Positions 6,822 through 13,484 of a stretch of DNA of 36,700 nucleotides are shown here, piece by piece. A program made the position numbers and the translations under genes. How positions within the stretch are numbered: the stretch's first letter is position 1; each line of letters begins with the position of its first letter. The stretch covers positions 1 through 36,700 of the IMG/VR virus record IMGVR_UViG_3300021420_000086; one strand, written 5' to 3'. Source of the DNA: a virus. A model generated the notes under the pieces. It was not told where the DNA came from. It did no database searches and worked only from the letters and a program-made list of their open reading frames with translations.

Positions 6822-7267
6822 AAGCACTTACGCTTTGGCAGCCGTGGGCGTCGCTTATCGCGCTAGGTGAAAAGCGCATCGAGACGCGATGCTGGCAAAC
6901 GTCCTACCGCGGCGAACTTGCCATCCACGCCGCGCAAAAACTTCCCCCGCGATGGCTGGGCGCATCAATGCACGGCAACGAATTCCGCTGCCAGCTTGCC
7001 GACATCCTGAATTGCCGCGTGGATCACGTCGACGCCGCGATCCGCGGCCTGCCCTACGGCGCGATCGTGGCCATCGCGCGGCTCGTCTCCATCGAGGAAA
7101 CATCCCGCGTGCGCGATGAACTTGCGGACCTGAACCATCGCGAATTTCTTTTCGGAAATTACGATGATGGCCGCTACGCCTGGCACCTGGCGCTCGTGAA
7201 GAAATTCGATGCCCCGATCCCCGCCAAGGGAAATCGCCTGCTCTGGAACTGGAAAATCACTTTCTAA
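6818..7267 (+). CDS. ASCH-domain protein
   Basis: A 149-residue protein starting at an ATGA overlap with the methyltransferase. Its opening (MKALTLWQPWASLIALGEK, then RIETR) is the signature of ASCH-family RNA- or nucleotide-binding beta-barrel proteins, common in phages. GELAIHAAQK and the closing strands fit the same fold. Some ASCH proteins act on modified cytidines or RNA. Pairing with a DNA methyltransferase suggests a nucleic-acid-modification role, which is not proved. Confidence 0.82.
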   Translation: MKALTLWQPWASLIALGEKRIETRCWQTSYRGELAIHAAQKLPPRWLGASMHGNEFRCQLADILNCRVDHVDAAIRGLPYGAIVAIARLVSIEETSRVRDELADLNHREFLFGNYDDGRYAWHLALVKKFDAPIPAKGNRLLWNWKITF

Positions 7268-7343
7268 CTCGAAAACTTTAGTACCATTCCGCCCGTACCC
7301 TCGCTCTATTACCCTCGCCGGTGCCGTCCTGCATTCTTGCTTC

Positions 7344-8066
7344 ATGGACACTTCGACTGTTGTCTCAGTGCAAGCACTTCGTGGCAACGATTCAGTGCAA
7401 GCACAGAACGAGAAGCAAAGAGGCAAGGAAAAGGAAATCCGAACCGAATCCGATTGGCTGCGGGAATCGGCCGCGCGCCATGAACAGAAGGGCGAGACGG
7501 TATGGGCGCTGCTCTATCGCAACGAAGCCATCCGGCTTGAATTTGAGCTGGCACATCCAGGCCGCGCAGCACAATTTCGCGCTGATGAAGCGTTAGATTT
7601 TCACGGGACACGAATCACGAGTCACGAATCACGCGCTTTTCGGCGGCGGGGCGGGGCTGGCCGCGGGATCAAGGTACGCTTCCACCTGCGGCAGAAAGCC
7701 CTTGATATCGTTCACCAGGGATTGATCGAGCGACACGCTGATGCCGTTCGCGCCGGCCGCCGCGCCCGCATCTTTTACCGCGTTGGCCGCCACGCCCCAC
7801 ACGTCCAGCAAGTGCTGCTCAAACGTGGAACTGCCTTTCAGCACCATTTCGCTCATGGCTTCCACCGTAGGCGCCACCTTTTGAATTTCGGCCTGCACCG
7901 CGGGCATGTCGCTCGCGATCTTCGACAATGCGCCCTTCACGGCGCGGCCGACTTTCAGAAACCACGTGCCCGCCCGGGCGTACCACGCGGCGTGCGGCGT
8001 TGCGGGAGTGGGGGACGACGGCGTTGTGGACATTTTTGCTCCTACTTTACCGCCGTGGCCACCTGA
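7344..8066 (+). CDS. Hypothetical protein; real part probably ends near 7600
   Basis: The first 85 or so codons read like a real protein (ESDWLRESAARHEQKGETVW, then ALLYRNEAIRLEFELAHPGR). Then the frame enters a 7-bp repeat tract and runs, without a stop until 8066, antisense through the gene at 7629-8033. The original stop was probably lost when the repeat arose. A 13-base direct repeat (TCAGTGCAAGCAC at 7365 and 7392) gives a repeated SVQA. No clear ribosome site is seen. It is the last rightward early gene and meets the leftward late operon head-on. Confidence 0.45.
   Translation: MDTSTVVSVQALRGNDSVQAQNEKQRGKEKEIRTESDWLRESAARHEQKGETVWALLYRNEAIRLEFELAHPGRAAQFRADEALDFHGTRITSHESRAFRRRGGAGRGIKVRFHLRQKALDIVHQGLIERHADAVRAGRRARIFYRVGRHAPHVQQVLLKRGTAFQHHFAHGFHRRRHLLNFGLHRGHVARDLRQCALHGAADFQKPRARPGVPRGVRRCGSGGRRRCGHFCSYFTAVAT
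7602..7636. repeat. Degenerate 7-bp tandem repeats, tract B
   Basis: The heptamers are CACGGGA, CACGAAT, CACGAGT, CACGAAT and CACGCGC. The tract sits at the junction of the converging early and late operons and overlaps the end of the late gene at 7629. Confidence 0.65.
7629..8033 (-). CDS. Last late gene: hypothetical helical protein
   Basis: A 134-residue protein with a Ser/Thr/Pro-rich start, a helical core (AWYARAGTWFLKVGRAVKGA onward) and an Ala/Pro-rich end. No membrane segment or known domain. It follows the lysis-type genes at the end of the leftward operon. The 3' end runs into a heptamer repeat tract, so its last residues may be variable. Confidence 0.6.
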   Translation of the reverse strand: MSTTPSSPTPATPHAAWYARAGTWFLKVGRAVKGALSKIASDMPAVQAEIQKVAPTVEAMSEMVLKGSSTFEQHLLDVWGVAANAVKDAGAAAGANGISVSLDQSLVNDIKGFLPQVEAYLDPAASPAPPPKSA

Positions 8067-8758
8067 GCGGCGGGCCCGGCGAATTCGCGCAGAAAAGACT
8101 TTATCACGTTCCAGGTGCCGCGCGCGGGCGTCGTTTCCCGGTGGACGAAAGCGGCAATATCCCGGCTGGCCGCGTCCGCATTGCCCGCCACGCCGTCGAC
8201 GTGCGCCAGCGTCTCATGGATGGTCGGATCGGATAAATCTTTTCCCGCCGCTTTCATCGCGGCGGATGCGCCCGCCGAGGTTTGCACGAGGTTCGCAATC
8301 GCCGGGCGCAGCGCGTCGATCGTGGCATCCAGCCTGGCCGTGGTGTCTGCCACGCTTTCCGTGGCCGTGCGCTCGAGCGCCGTGGACGCATCGAGCGAAG
8401 CCGAAACCCGCGGCACGAGGACGTCATTCACAGATTGATCCGTGCGCACGATGGTGATCCGCAGCGCCGCCATCGTCTTATAGGTTTCGAGCGAGGTTTT
8501 GTTCCAGTAGGCGGCCTGTTGATCTGCGGCGGCCGACAATTTATCCTCTGCCGCTGTGGCTCGCGCGATCGCATCCTGCGCATTCTGTAACGCGATGTCC
8601 GCGTCCCGCGCAATCGGTTCGACCTGTTCGCGCGCTTCCTTAAAAAATACGCCCGCTTCGCCTAAAGCAAATGCACCCGCCATGGCCATCACGCCCAGAG
8701 CGGCGTGCTGGAAATTTCTCCACTCATAACCGCGCATGCGCATGTGACGGACTATCAT
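8042..8758 (-). CDS. Membrane-anchored coiled-coil protein
   Basis: About 238 residues. An N-terminal hydrophobic segment (AALGVMAMAGAFALGEAGVF) is followed by about 200 residues of Ala/Asp/Thr-rich helix typical of a long coiled coil, as in methyl-accepting or spanin-like stalks. It lies just after the lysozyme and the tiny membrane proteins, so a spanin-like role in disrupting the envelope is possible. An alternative start is the ATG at 8743. Confidence 0.6.
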   Translation of the reverse strand: MIVRHMRMRGYEWRNFQHAALGVMAMAGAFALGEAGVFFKEAREQVEPIARDADIALQNAQDAIARATAAEDKLSAAADQQAAYWNKTSLETYKTMAALRITIVRTDQSVNDVLVPRVSASLDASTALERTATESVADTTARLDATIDALRPAIANLVQTSAGASAAMKAAGKDLSDPTIHETLAHVDGVAGNADAASRDIAAFVHRETTPARGTWNVIKSFLREFAGPAAQVATAVK

Positions 8759-8766
8759 GGTTTGTT

Positions 8767-8886
8767 TTATCGCTCCGCATGGCAATGAAGTAAGGCCAGG
8801 GCCATCCGATACAAGAGCCACGTTGCAAAGGCCGCAAACGCCGCGCCGGAAATCCCGCGAGATACCGCTTGGAGTTTTTCAATCAT
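8767..8886 (-). CDS. 39-residue single-pass membrane protein
   Basis: It starts at an ATG overlapping the previous stop (ATGA) and has one hydrophobic segment (ISGAAFAAFATWLLYRMALAL) and a short HCHAER tail. Its size and position after the lysozyme fit a holin or antiholin component. That role is inferred from position only. Confidence 0.55.
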   Translation of the reverse strand: MIEKLQAVSRGISGAAFAAFATWLLYRMALALLHCHAER

Positions 8887-8963
8887 CGTTCCGCCAGGAT
8901 CATCAGCGCCCAATCCAGAAAGCCCCAGGCCGCGAAGATTACAAGCGTCGCGGCCGCCGCCAC
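8883..8963 (-). CDS. 26-residue membrane peptide (start uncertain)
   Basis: A GTG at 8963 would give a peptide that is nearly all hydrophobic (AAAATLVIFAAWGFLDWALM). The stop overlaps the next ATG by ATGA, the same coupling used by real genes here. It overlaps the gene before by 25 bases. The start could lie further upstream at a TTG, adding about 10 residues. Confidence 0.4.
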   Translation of the reverse strand: MAAAATLVIFAAWGFLDWALMILAER

Positions 8964-9103
8964 GGCCAGCCCAAAAACCGCGCCAGCAAACAAAACAGCG
9001 GCACTGCGTAGAGGAGTGCGGCGAAAAACAGGACGAGGGCGGCGAGGGCGTACACGGAAGGATCGTGCAAAACGTACCGGGCGAATTCCTTGAAGTGCTG
9101 CAC
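8939..9103 (-). CDS. 54-residue membrane protein, holin candidate
   Basis: It starts at a GTG 3 bases after the lysozyme stop and ends at TAA 8939-8941. It has one long hydrophobic stretch (residues 17-43, through ALVLFFAALLYAVPLFCLLA) and a basic tail (WPWRRPRRL). The basic tail puts the C-terminus in the cytoplasm. A small membrane protein right after the endolysin is the usual place for a holin. Confidence 0.6.
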   Translation of the reverse strand: MQHFKEFARYVLHDPSVYALAALVLFFAALLYAVPLFCLLARFLGWPWRRPRRL

Positions 9104-9106
9104 GAT

Positions 9107-9526
9107 TCAGACCCACACGCCCGTCCGCATTTGCGAAGAGAGCCGTACGGCGCGGTCGCCCACCTGGCGTGCCCATTCGGATTCCCGCATTTCATCCGCG
9201 GCCACTTCCCAATTGCTGTGCAGGCACGCATTCAGAAACGCAGGAAATTTGTCCAAGCCGTTCACGCCCAGATTGAACGCCATGTTCAAAAGCACGCCTT
9301 GCCGCGGTTCATCTAGATTTTCAAACCAAGGGAACCGCTCGGAAAGAGTGCTGCCGATCGCCTGAATATCGGTTTTTAGCAGGTATTCGATTTCATGGCC
9401 ACGGAGTCCCACATCCGTCAGATTGCGCCCGACGCCAATCGTCAACTTTCCGGCAGTGTCCGTGTACGGAAAATTCCGCACGCCTTCATCGCGGCGTAGT
9501 TGGCTGTAAATGTCGGTGGGCGTCAC
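9107..9526 (-). CDS. T4-type lysozyme (endolysin, GH24)
   Basis: A 139-residue muramidase that cuts peptidoglycan at lysis. The catalytic Glu14, Asp23 and Thr29 have the same spacing as Glu11, Asp20 and Thr26 of T4 lysozyme (DEGVRNFPYTDTAGKLTIGVG). ALL-type helices follow, with the conserved LLNMAFNLG and late AVRLSSQMRTGVW blocks. The length is close to the family minimum. There is no signal peptide, so it needs a holin to reach the wall. Confidence 0.92.
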   Translation of the reverse strand: MTPTDIYSQLRRDEGVRNFPYTDTAGKLTIGVGRNLTDVGLRGHEIEYLLKTDIQAIGSTLSERFPWFENLDEPRQGVLLNMAFNLGVNGLDKFPAFLNACLHSNWEVAADEMRESEWARQVGDRAVRLSSQMRTGVWV

Positions 9527-9538
9527 GGCGGGAGACTA

Positions 9539-9964
9539 TCACTCCATGCGCGGTTTGGGAAGTGCTCCGTACCTGCACCATTGCACGATCCATGCGAATT
9601 CCTCGGCGCTGGCAATCCACTGCCGGCGGTAGCGGTTTGCGAGATAGGCCAGGTAGTTCCTCCCGTTTGTCGAAAGCGCCGATGTGTCCGGATTCAGGTC
9701 GCGCACGAATCGTTTGTGCGAACTGCCGGGCACAAACGTGACGCTCGCCTGCATTTTACGGATGATGGATTTTTCGATTTCATCGAGCGGCGTGCGCGGC
9801 TGGTTTGCGGCGGATTCGCGAGGGGCCTTTGCTACTGCGGTGCGCTGATTCGCGGCAGATTCGCTGCCGGTACTGTGCGCCCGATTCGCGCCGGCCCCTT
9901 TGTACCCATTTGCCTGTTCTGGCGTTGGGGATTCGGGAATCTCATTGCCAAACAAATCGAGCAT
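9539..9964 (-). CDS. Conserved phage-type hypothetical protein
   Basis: The protein has 141 residues. It starts with MLDLFGNEIPE, which resembles a beta-clamp-binding peptide; many phage proteins begin this way. A disordered Ala/Asn/Ser linker leads to a C-terminal domain (IRKMQASVTFVPGSSHKRFV to ANRYRRQWI...WCRYG) rich in Arg and Trp. No function can be assigned. It lies between the transglycosylase and the lysozyme. Confidence 0.65.
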   Translation of the reverse strand: MLDLFGNEIPESPTPEQANGYKGAGANRAHSTGSESAANQRTAVAKAPRESAANQPRTPLDEIEKSIIRKMQASVTFVPGSSHKRFVRDLNPDTSALSTNGRNYLAYLANRYRRQWIASAEEFAWIVQWCRYGALPKPRME

Positions 9965-9967
9965 GTT

Positions 9968-10492
9968 CTAATCCAAGAGCGAGAAAAGCACCCATCCGGC
10001 CAGAAGCGTCCCGCCGATCCAAAAAAAATCCGTCATCGATGGATACCCCGTGGCCGCGGGCTGCGGCTCGCCCGCGGCGTTTACGGCGGCGGCGGGCGTT
10101 AAGCCCGGGATCGCGGGCTGCGGCGCGGGCGCGGCCACGCCCATGTAAGCTTCGTAGGCGCCGGAATTGTACGTCGCCCAGGGAGTGAATCCCCCGGCGG
10201 TGGAATAAATTTCGTAGGCGTCATTGGCGTTCGTTTGCGGATCGTAGAGATTATCCGCGGCGAATTCGGGATGCTCTTTGAGGTAAATCTGCCACAGGCC
10301 GTAGGATCCCTGCCCCGCCGGCGTGCCGCCGGATGCGCCCGTTTCGGGATTGTACACGTTGGGATTTCCGGAACTTTCGGCCAGGGCGATGGCCACGGCG
10401 GTTTGCAGGTCCTGGCCATCAAACCCGGCGATCTGCGCGTAGTAGGCAATCTGCGCCGGGGTAAGAATCGTCGCGTTGGGGATGGCGCTCAC
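9968..10492 (-). CDS. Lytic transglycosylase with C-terminal membrane anchor
   Basis: A 174-residue protein starting at a GTG that overlaps the previous stop. Its SLT-type fold shows in AVAIALAESSGNPN, with Glu39 as the likely catalytic acid, and GSYGLWQIY at about 62-70. After a Pro/Ala-rich linker it ends in a hydrophobic helix (DFFWIGGTLLAGWVLFSLLD). The enzyme cleaves peptidoglycan glycan strands. A membrane-anchored transglycosylase recalls P7 of PRD1, a virion membrane protein that opens the cell wall at entry; the match is by architecture only. Confidence 0.82.
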   Translation of the reverse strand: MSAIPNATILTPAQIAYYAQIAGFDGQDLQTAVAIALAESSGNPNVYNPETGASGGTPAGQGSYGLWQIYLKEHPEFAADNLYDPQTNANDAYEIYSTAGGFTPWATYNSGAYEAYMGVAAPAPQPAIPGLTPAAAVNAAGEPQPAATGYPSMTDFFWIGGTLLAGWVLFSLLD

Positions 10493-10929
10493 GCCGTGAC
10501 TCGCTTTTTGAAAATGTGCTTTCCATCGCGGGTATATCCGGCGAATAGCCACCCTGCTTTTTTGTAGCAACATCCCGGATTTGAGGATTTTATTTTTCGG
10601 GAATCGACCATCGTAAAGGCTTCGCCGCCGCCCCATCGTTCAAATGCGAAAGTCTCAGCCTCTAGAATAATGTCACTTGCCAATCTACTGGATTCATTCC
10701 GAAACCACTGGTCATTAAATCCGAGGAGTCCGTCTGCGCGAAACTGTTGCTTGAGCCAAACGAAAAGAACAAGTCCCGCGCTATCTCGCAGCACGATCTT
10801 TTCTCCATTGCCAGCGAACTGCCGAGCTCCGGGCGATTGGCGGGAATAGTGGCGATCTGCGAGGAAAGCCATTTCGGGATCGAAATGGTGCGTGCGGATC
10901 AAACCGTCAGTGAATGGCAGCAACATCAA
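10489..10929 (-). CDS. Possible GNAT/Mom-like DNA-modification protein
   Basis: The protein has 146 residues. It contains ADRHYSR near the N-terminus and NPGCCYKKAGW near the C-terminus, flanking a hydrophobic strand (LVLFVWL). This His-Tyr-Ser-Arg and Asn-Pro-Gly-x-Cys pattern recurs in phage proteins that I associate with the GNAT fold and with Mom, which modifies adenine in phage Mu. The assignment is from memory of the pattern and is tentative. It overlaps both neighbours by ATGA/GTGA. Confidence 0.5.
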   Translation of the reverse strand: MMLLPFTDGLIRTHHFDPEMAFLADRHYSRQSPGARQFAGNGEKIVLRDSAGLVLFVWLKQQFRADGLLGFNDQWFRNESSRLASDIILEAETFAFERWGGGEAFTMVDSRKIKSSNPGCCYKKAGWLFAGYTRDGKHIFKKRVTA

Positions 10930-11147
10930 TCCTCGTCATCGTCGGACCACTCAGGAATATCGTCGATATGGTCAATTTCCTCGATCACCATTTTGCGATC
11001 GAGCGCCGGGCCGAACGCCTTGCAGCCGCCGGCGTGCTCGTCGCGCAATCGCTCGCATTCCTCGATTGTCTCCCCGAAAAAGGTGTGCCGCACGCGAATC
11101 GTGCCATCCGCTTCCAGCTTGTCAACAGTGAGTTGCACCGCCATCAT
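10926..11147 (-). CDS. Small acidic hypothetical protein
   Basis: A 73-residue protein with a beta-rich N-terminal half (VQLTVDKLEADGTIRVRHTF) and a very acidic C-terminus ending in DDDED. It is coupled by ATGA to the glycosyltransferase before and the Mom-like gene after it. No domain is recognised. Confidence 0.65.
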   Translation of the reverse strand: MMAVQLTVDKLEADGTIRVRHTFFGETIEECERLRDEHAGGCKAFGPALDRKMVIEEIDHIDDIPEWSDDDED

Positions 11148-12028
11148 CGTGACCCGCGAGCCGCTTGCCCTGACGAAGGAAGGGTGCCGTATTTATCCTG
11201 CGTGATCTGGAAATCTTCCACCTGCACCGGGCGCTTTCTGTCCGTGCCGTATTCCGCGAGCCAGGCGTTCAAGTCGAATCCCTTACACACGCGGAATTCG
11301 TCCAGGTCCATCAGGTTCGCGCCCTTCGGGCCAAGGCCCTGCCGGATTTGTTCCAGCTTTTTCTGCACCGGCATGCGGTGCGTGTGCCAGGCGTACATCG
11401 CCTGATCGTTGGCCTCGCGCATGATGTCCAGAACCGTGGTGAATTTGAGGCCGTAGCGCGCAATGTTCAGCGAGAGCATGTAATCGTCGATCAGGTGATC
11501 GGGGGTGAGCCCCGCCTGGCGCTCGATCACGATCGGCTGAATTTCGTCCAGAGTTGCTTTTAGATCAGGATTCGTCCAATTTTCAGGCTTAGGTAAGGGA
11601 CCAAAATAAACTCGCTGATCCAACGGGTGCCACAAATCCATGCACCAGTCGCTCGCCACGGCAAACCAGTTGCACGAGCCGATGTTGCGCCCGTCGCGCC
11701 GGAAATAGGCGTTGGATTTGAAGCGGTTGATGCAGTGGTCCCGCCCGTAATGCGCCACGGTGTTTTTCGGGATGCGCTCCGTCACGTCAAACATATCCGG
11801 AAAAATCACGGCGTCGGAATCGATGTACACGTTCCAATCGTTCCCACGGCCCAGATAAAAAATTTGCAGCTTTTCGTACGTGACGGGCATTTCCGGGAAG
11901 CGTCGCTCATTGATGATCTGGAAATCCGCGCCGATCTTGCGCGCGTAGGCGAGGAGCAGCGGATAGGTGAGCTCGCACAGTTCCGGAGCGTAGTTCCCGA
12001 TGTTCAAAGTCCACAGCGTTTTCCTCAT
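11144..12028 (-). CDS. Glycosyltransferase-like protein (GT-A fold)
   Basis: The protein has 294 residues. Asp70-Ser-Asp72 in WNVYIDSDAVIFPD is a classic GT-A DxD motif that binds a nucleotide sugar through a metal ion. The upstream LLLAYARKIGADFQII, YEKLQIFYL and the later TPDHLIDDYMLSL fit such enzymes. The target could be the virion, host surface sugars or modified DNA; the nearby Mom-like gene makes the last conceivable. The ATG at 12028 overlaps the small upstream gene (ATGA) and is preferred over 12043. Confidence 0.75.
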   Translation of the reverse strand: MRKTLWTLNIGNYAPELCELTYPLLLAYARKIGADFQIINERRFPEMPVTYEKLQIFYLGRGNDWNVYIDSDAVIFPDMFDVTERIPKNTVAHYGRDHCINRFKSNAYFRRDGRNIGSCNWFAVASDWCMDLWHPLDQRVYFGPLPKPENWTNPDLKATLDEIQPIVIERQAGLTPDHLIDDYMLSLNIARYGLKFTTVLDIMREANDQAMYAWHTHRMPVQKKLEQIRQGLGPKGANLMDLDEFRVCKGFDLNAWLAEYGTDRKRPVQVEDFQITQDKYGTLPSSGQAARGSR

Positions 12029-12117
12029 TCGTGCATTTTCCAATCGATGTAAACGATCCAGAGAAGCGCTCCTACGGCCAGCGCTGCGAAAGTAAAGCCA
12101 AGGATTAAGTCACGCAT
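12025..12117 (-). CDS. 30-residue membrane peptide
   Basis: ATG at 12117 directly follows the stop of the previous gene, and the stop at 12025 overlaps the glycosyltransferase start. The product is a single hydrophobic helix (LILGFTFAALAVGALLWIVY) with a short charged tail (IDWKMHE). The precise coupling on both sides argues that it is translated. Confidence 0.6.
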   Translation of the reverse strand: MRDLILGFTFAALAVGALLWIVYIDWKMHE

Positions 12118-12360
12118 TTACCAGTCCGTTGGGGATTTGCCCGCGGCCCAGCCCGAGACCACGCGGTTCTGCGCTTCGGCGATCACGGATTCCCGTAAGC
12201 CTTCGGGGAGCCGGCCAATCACCCAGGCGATGCGCACGATGCGTTCGCCGCGCGTGGCGTCCGCGTGGACGCTGTTCAGGATCAGGCGAATATCGCGCAG
12301 CGCTTCGTCGAAAATCTTTTCGGATTGGATCATGGCATCAGGTTGTTTCGGATCGGGCAT
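12118..12360 (-). CDS. Small helical hypothetical protein
   Basis: An 80-residue protein with an acidic first half (SEKIFDEALRDIRLILNSV) and a helical second half (IAWVIGRLPEGLRESVIAEA). No membrane segment. Its stop is directly followed by the ATG of the 30-residue membrane peptide. A start at 12372 is possible but less likely. Confidence 0.65.
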   Translation of the reverse strand: MPDPKQPDAMIQSEKIFDEALRDIRLILNSVHADATRGERIVRIAWVIGRLPEGLRESVIAEAQNRVVSGWAAGKSPTDW

Positions 12361-12398
12361 TTTTCCCCTCAAAAATCCTGCTCTTTCGCGGCTCCCTT

Positions 12399-12587
12399 TT
12401 AGCAGGCGTCCAGGGCCTCGCTATTCTGAGCTGACAGCATGGAATTGACTGAAGTTTTCGAGTTGCCTACACCAAACATCGTGATTACTCCTATCGCCGC
12501 TAAAAGTAACGGCCCAACCACGAGGACAGTCCCAGTAAGCACTCGTATCATTCCCAATCTTCGTCGGCTCAGGTGCATTTTTATCAT
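12399..12587 (-). CDS. Small membrane protein
   Basis: A 62-residue protein with a basic N-terminus (KMHLSRRRLG), one hydrophobic segment (VLTGTVLVVGPLLLAAIGVI) and a polar tail. A GGGTG motif lies upstream of the ATG. The arrangement puts the N-terminus inside. It is one of several small membrane proteins in this stretch. Confidence 0.6.
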   Translation of the reverse strand: MIKMHLSRRRLGMIRVLTGTVLVVGPLLLAAIGVITMFGVGNSKTSVNSMLSAQNSEALDAC

Positions 12588-12632
12588 GTGGGCATCACCC
12601 GCCTTTGCGCCGCCGGTTGCGACGCGTCCGTT

Positions 12633-12926
12633 TTATCCCTTCGGCTTGGTAGAGTCAACCGGTTTACCCTGAGCGGCATCATCGCGAATAGGAACCGTTG
12701 TGGAATTCAGCGTGGGGATCGGCGGCGCGGCGGATGGCGATGCGCCGTAGAGCCGCATGAGCAGGCTGCGAATGTTCAGCGCGCCGTAATAGCTCACGAG
12801 GTCCAGAAACTTGTTGTACTTCGGGGAGTTAAACGTCTCCCGCGGCGGCGCGAGCAAGTACACCGCATTCCAGAAGAAAGCCCAGTAAACCACGATGTCC
12901 GTAGCGATTTTCAAAGGGATGTGCAT
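12633..12926 (-). CDS. Membrane-associated hypothetical protein
   Basis: A 97-residue protein with one N-terminal hydrophobic segment (DIVVYWAFFWNAVYLLAP), an amphipathic middle (LDLVSYYGALNIRSLLMRLY) and a disordered Pro/Ala-rich tail. It sits in a run of small membrane proteins downstream of the spike genes. It could be a structural or host-takeover protein. Confidence 0.65.
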   Translation of the reverse strand: MHIPLKIATDIVVYWAFFWNAVYLLAPPRETFNSPKYNKFLDLVSYYGALNIRSLLMRLYGASPSAAPPIPTLNSTTVPIRDDAAQGKPVDSTKPKG

Positions 12927-12934
12927 CGTCGCTC

Positions 12935-13165
12935 CTATCTGGGATCGATCAGGTCCGCCAGGTGCATCAGCTTGCGTTTGCTGATCGGTTCATCTTCGGC
13001 CAGGGCGCGCAACTGAAACGCGATCGACCGCCCGAACTTGCGCCCCAGGCCGTTCACATCTCCGGCGGTTTTGTTTACCCGCGCGCGCATCGTGGCCCAG
13101 GCCACGCCCGCGCCAAAGATCCCGCCAAACGCCGCGCCCAGAAGCGTCAGTGTCTCGCTAGTCAC
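12935..13165 (-). CDS. Small membrane protein
   Basis: A 76-residue protein starting at GTG 13165, which overlaps the previous gene by 8 bases. Residues 5-26 are hydrophobic (TLLGAAFGGIFGAGVAWATM), followed by a basic cytoplasmic-like part (RARVNKTAGDVNGLGRKFGR) and an acidic-basic tail. A holin-like or signal-anchor role is conceivable. Confidence 0.6.
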   Translation of the reverse strand: MTSETLTLLGAAFGGIFGAGVAWATMRARVNKTAGDVNGLGRKFGRSIAFQLRALAEDEPISKRKLMHLADLIDPR

Positions 13166-13409
13166 TGTTTTTGCAATCCGTGCCCGGAATCTTGGAATCC
13201 CGGCCGCATTGTCGGTTGTACTCTTCCACGATGTCGATATGCCGGGGCCTTTCCGGCATCTTGTCCGTGTTCAACAGGCCCACGCAGAACAGTTCAAAGT
13301 GGCTGCAGCACGATTTCACCGGACCCCAGAAGTGCGACGCGGGAATGGGGCAATCGGTGCCATCGTCTAGCTTGAAATCGCATTTCGGCGGAAATTCAAG
13401 TGGCACCAC
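13158..13409 (-). CDS. Cys-rich small protein
   Basis: An 83-residue protein with seven or so Cys residues (Cys at 10, 20, 34, 35, 42 and later ones), including a Cys-Cys pair. Spacing is irregular, so either a metal site or disulfides are possible. It starts at a GTG with a GGGGG ribosome site upstream. Disulfides would be plausible if exported, but no signal peptide is seen. Confidence 0.6.
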   Translation of the reverse strand: MVPLEFPPKCDFKLDDGTDCPIPASHFWGPVKSCCSHFELFCVGLLNTDKMPERPRHIDIVEEYNRQCGRDSKIPGTDCKNSD

Positions 13410-13484
13410 ATGGCCCCCAGCCCACCCTTACCTATCTCGTTCCGTCATTCTATAGCAACATTCTCGCGGCCCGCACCGGAGAAT

